Positions 62,005 through 64,000 of a stretch of DNA of 64,000 nt are shown here, in pieces. Position 1 is the stretch's first letter; every line of letters starts with the position of its first letter. The notes below the pieces were generated by a model. That model ran no database searches, was not told the DNA's origin, and saw nothing but the letters and a program-made list of their open reading frames with translations. Source of the stretch: Acidimicrobiia bacterium (lineage in GTDB: Bacteria; Acidobacteriota; Vicinamibacteria; Vicinamibacterales; SCN-69-37); assembly GCA_016871335.1 (NCBI GenBank), contig VFZF01000002.1, forward strand, positions 62,001 through 126,000. The letters are read 5' to 3'. The translations under genes and the position numbers were made by a program.

Positions 62005-63261
62005 GTGCACGTCCGGGACTGGCTGTTCTCGCTCGAAGTGGTCGGCATCAAGCTGGGCCTGTCCCAGATCCGGCGACTGCTTGAGGCGCTCGACCATCCC
62101 GAGCAGGCGTATCCGTCGATCACCATCGCCGGCACCAACGGAAAAGGCTCCGTGACAGCCATGGTGGAACGGGGCCTGCGGGCCTCGGGGCGGCGAACGG
62201 GCCGCTACACCTCGCCGCACCTGATCAATATCGAGGAACGTATCGCCATCAACGGGGTGGCGATTGCGCCGGAGGTGTTTGACCGCCTGGTGCTGGAGGT
62301 GCGGACGGCCGCCGCCGCGCTGGACGCCCCGCCGAGCTTTTTTGAAGCCACGACCGCGCTCGCGCTGCTCGCGTTTCGCGACGCCGGTGTCGACATCGCG
62401 GTGCTGGAAGTCGGCCTTGGCGGGCGCCTCGATGCCACCAACGCCGTGGACGCGTCGCTGGTCGCCATCACGGCCATTGACCTCGACCATCAGGAACATC
62501 TTGGGCACACGCTGACGGCGATCGCCGCCGAAAAGGCGGGCGTCATCAAAGCAGGCGCAACCGTCGTCGTCGCGCCGAACCCGGCCGACGTGGAGGCGGT
62601 CATCCACGCGCACGCCCGCGCGCATGAGGCCACGGTGGTCGCGGCGCTGCATGGTGTCTCGTGGAATGCCGTGATCGGCGCGCGCGGGTCACGGCTGACG
62701 CTGACCACACCGACGCGCGCATACGGAGAGTGCCTCCTGCGTCTGAGCGGACGGCATCAGATCACCAACGCGGTCGTGGCGGTTCGTACGCTCGAGGCTG
62801 TCCCGGATGTGCCGGCAGCGGCTGTCACGACCGCGCTCGCCGACGTCGAGTGGCCGGCCAGACTTGAGTGGCTGCAGACGGGAACGACCGACGTGCTGCT
62901 CGACGGCGCACACAACCCGGCCGGCGCCGGAGCCCTGTCGGCTTTTCTGGCGGAGATGGTCGGCCACCCGGTGCCGATGGTCCTGGGCGTGATGGGCGAC
63001 AAAGCTGTCGAGGACATCGTCGCCGCGCTCGCGCCTGCGGCCTCCCACATCGTCACCACCGCCGCTCCGTCACCGAGAGCGCTGTCGCCAGACGCGCTGG
63101 CCGCGACGTGCCTTCGTGTGGCACCGGACGTGCCGATCGCGGTGGACCCCGACGCCGCGCGCGCGCTTGCCACGGCCGCCGCGCATGGCGCGCCTGTCGT
63201 GGTGGCGGGATCGTTGTATCTCGCCGGGCATGTGCGACAGGCGTTGACGAGGCGAGCGTGA
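62005..63261 (+). CDS. folC: Folylpolyglutamate/dihydrofolate synthase
   Basis: 418 residues from GTG. TIAGTNGKGSVTAMV is the P-loop, FFEATTALALLAFRDAGVDIAVLEVGLGGRLDATN the Mur-ligase-like signature, and LLDGAHNPAGAGAL the C-terminal motif. It adds glutamate to folate and joins dihydropteroate to glutamate. The last gene of the accD-folC pair; lptD follows by 14 bases. Confidence 0.94.
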   Translation: MHVRDWLFSLEVVGIKLGLSQIRRLLEALDHPEQAYPSITIAGTNGKGSVTAMVERGLRASGRRTGRYTSPHLINIEERIAINGVAIAPEVFDRLVLEVRTAAAALDAPPSFFEATTALALLAFRDAGVDIAVLEVGLGGRLDATNAVDASLVAITAIDLDHQEHLGHTLTAIAAEKAGVIKAGATVVVAPNPADVEAVIHAHARAHEATVVAALHGVSWNAVIGARGSRLTLTTPTRAYGECLLRLSGRHQITNAVVAVRTLEAVPDVPAAAVTTALADVEWPARLEWLQTGTTDVLLDGAHNPAGAGALSAFLAEMVGHPVPMVLGVMGDKAVEDIVAALAPAASHIVTTAAPSPRALSPDALAATCLRVAPDVPIAVDPDAARALATAAAHGAPVVVAGSLYLAGHVRQALTRRA

Positions 63262-63275
63262 TACGGTGTGAGACC

Positions 63276-64000
63276 ATGCGTCTGATCCTTCTTCTGGTCA
63301 TGGTCCTCGGGTGGTCAGCGACGGCGTCGGCGCAACAGATCACAGTTGGCGGATGCACATTTGTCTTCGACAGCATCACATCCGTGCCGGATCCGAAGGA
63401 CGACAAGAAGGTTCTCCGCGTGGAATACCGGGGCTTGGGCGGCCAGCCCGTCGAGGCAAAGTGCCCGGATGCGCAGGTCTTTGCGCAGGAGATGGACTAC
63501 TCGGAGGTTGAGGGCCGGCTTGATCTGCGGGGCCAGGTCGTCTTCCAGCAGGCGGGCGCCCGCATCACCGCGGCCACCGGCACGTTCGATCTCAAGACGC
63601 GCAACGCCGTGTTTGAGCAGGGCTCCGGCACGCTGCTGCTGACGGACCAGCAACTGGACCGCAGCCTGTTCGGCTCCATGGAGCCCGAGGCATTTTTCAC
63701 GGCCGCGCGGATCGAAAAGACCGGTCCGCGCAGCTACCGGCTGGTCAAGCCGACGTTCACGACGTGCGTCCAGCCCAGCCCTCGCTGGCAGATCAAGGCA
63801 AGCAGCATGACGCTGACGATCGATCGCTACGCCGTCATGCGCAGCGCGGTGCTGCAGGCGAAGGACGTCTCGGTCATGTATCTGCCGGTGTTTTATTACC
63901 CGATTCAGGAGGACGACCGCGCGACCGGCTTCCTCATGCCCGGGTACGGTTCGTCGACGTATCGCGGCTTCACGCTCAGCAACGCCTTCTTCTGGGCCAT
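63276..64000 (+). CDS. lptD: LPS-assembly protein LptD/OstA (N-terminal part)
   Basis: 241 residues visible; the window ends before the beta barrel. Signal peptide (MRLILLLVMVLGWSATASAQ). The N-terminal OstA domain follows (EGRLDLRGQVVFQQAGARIT, TGTFDLKTRNAVFEQGSG), then RSYRLVKPTFTTCVQPSPRWQI with one conserved Cys and FYYPIQEDDRATGFLMPGYG at the start of the barrel. It inserts LPS in the outer membrane and shows that the organism is diderm. The start is the first in-frame ATG. Confidence 0.93.
   Translation, partial: MRLILLLVMVLGWSATASAQQITVGGCTFVFDSITSVPDPKDDKKVLRVEYRGLGGQPVEAKCPDAQVFAQEMDYSEVEGRLDLRGQVVFQQAGARITAATGTFDLKTRNAVFEQGSGTLLLTDQQLDRSLFGSMEPEAFFTAARIEKTGPRSYRLVKPTFTTCVQPSPRWQIKASSMTLTIDRYAVMRSAVLQAKDVSVMYLPVFYYPIQEDDRATGFLMPGYGSSTYRGFTLSNAFFWA

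Overview
The window is GC-rich, gene-dense chromosomal DNA from a diderm bacterium. Outer-membrane biology is shown directly by LptD, Lgt/LspA, TonB with ExbB and two ExbD proteins, and several lipoproteins. GC content, gene content and the style of the small hypothetical proteins suggest an Acidobacteriota genome, perhaps of the Vicinamibacteria type; this is inference without a tree. No phage, insertion sequence, CRISPR array, rRNA or plasmid function was seen. Two tRNAs are present: tRNA-Ala(GGC) and a selenocysteine tRNA (UCA).

Layout. 1-11808 (minus): a long, tightly overlapping run with an N-terminally coiled hypothetical protein, an AddB-like Fe-S nuclease, an AddA-like helicase-nuclease, a zinc-ribbon protein, two small membrane proteins, Mrp/ApbC, an active M16 peptidase and its motif-less partner. 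12080-14631 (plus): a small orphan protein, a secreted asparaginase, tRNA-Ala, a cold-shock protein, a broken DUF218 gene and tRNA-Sec. 14633-18121 (minus): HAD phosphatase, an ABC-ATPase-like protein with ruined nucleotide motifs, a PHP phosphoesterase, a Fur-ferritin fusion and an A-type Fe-S carrier. 18165-22545 (plus): aldehyde dehydrogenase, a Pgi-like isomerase, an internally deleted YfcC remnant and a GH43 enzyme. 22552-31703: class I fumarase, methyltransferase, prenyl synthase, alkaline-phosphatase-superfamily membrane protein, BioY, ThiD, aminopeptidase P, ECF sigma factor with a small membrane partner.

31784-41105 (mostly plus) holds MoaE/MoaD, RF1 and its methylase PrmC, HIT, IleS-LspA-Lgt-RluD-NUDIX. 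41065-48265 holds Lon, a DksA-type protein, bL28, RidA, Rel and a TPR lipoprotein. 48655-51064 (minus) is a TonB-ExbB-ExbD-ExbD energy-transduction cluster with a near-consensus promoter. 51175-56666 (minus) is Tgt-YajC-SecD-SecF-UppP-DUF502. 56692-64000 (mostly plus) is Ddl, a structured leader plus a 17-residue Lys/Ala peptide, a HEAT-cyclophilin lipoprotein (minus), a deoxynucleoside kinase, AccD, FolC and the start of LptD.

The most unusual items are the promoter-hairpin-terminator-microprotein unit at 57913-58302, the Fur-ferritin fusion at 16828-17775, the pair of palindromic elements (34450-34497, 44928-45028) that supply the stop codons of prmC and ridA, tRNA-Sec with no selenoprotein nearby, word-like repetitive spacers, and several -10 hexamers placed 6-9 bases before start codons, which suggests leaderless mRNAs.
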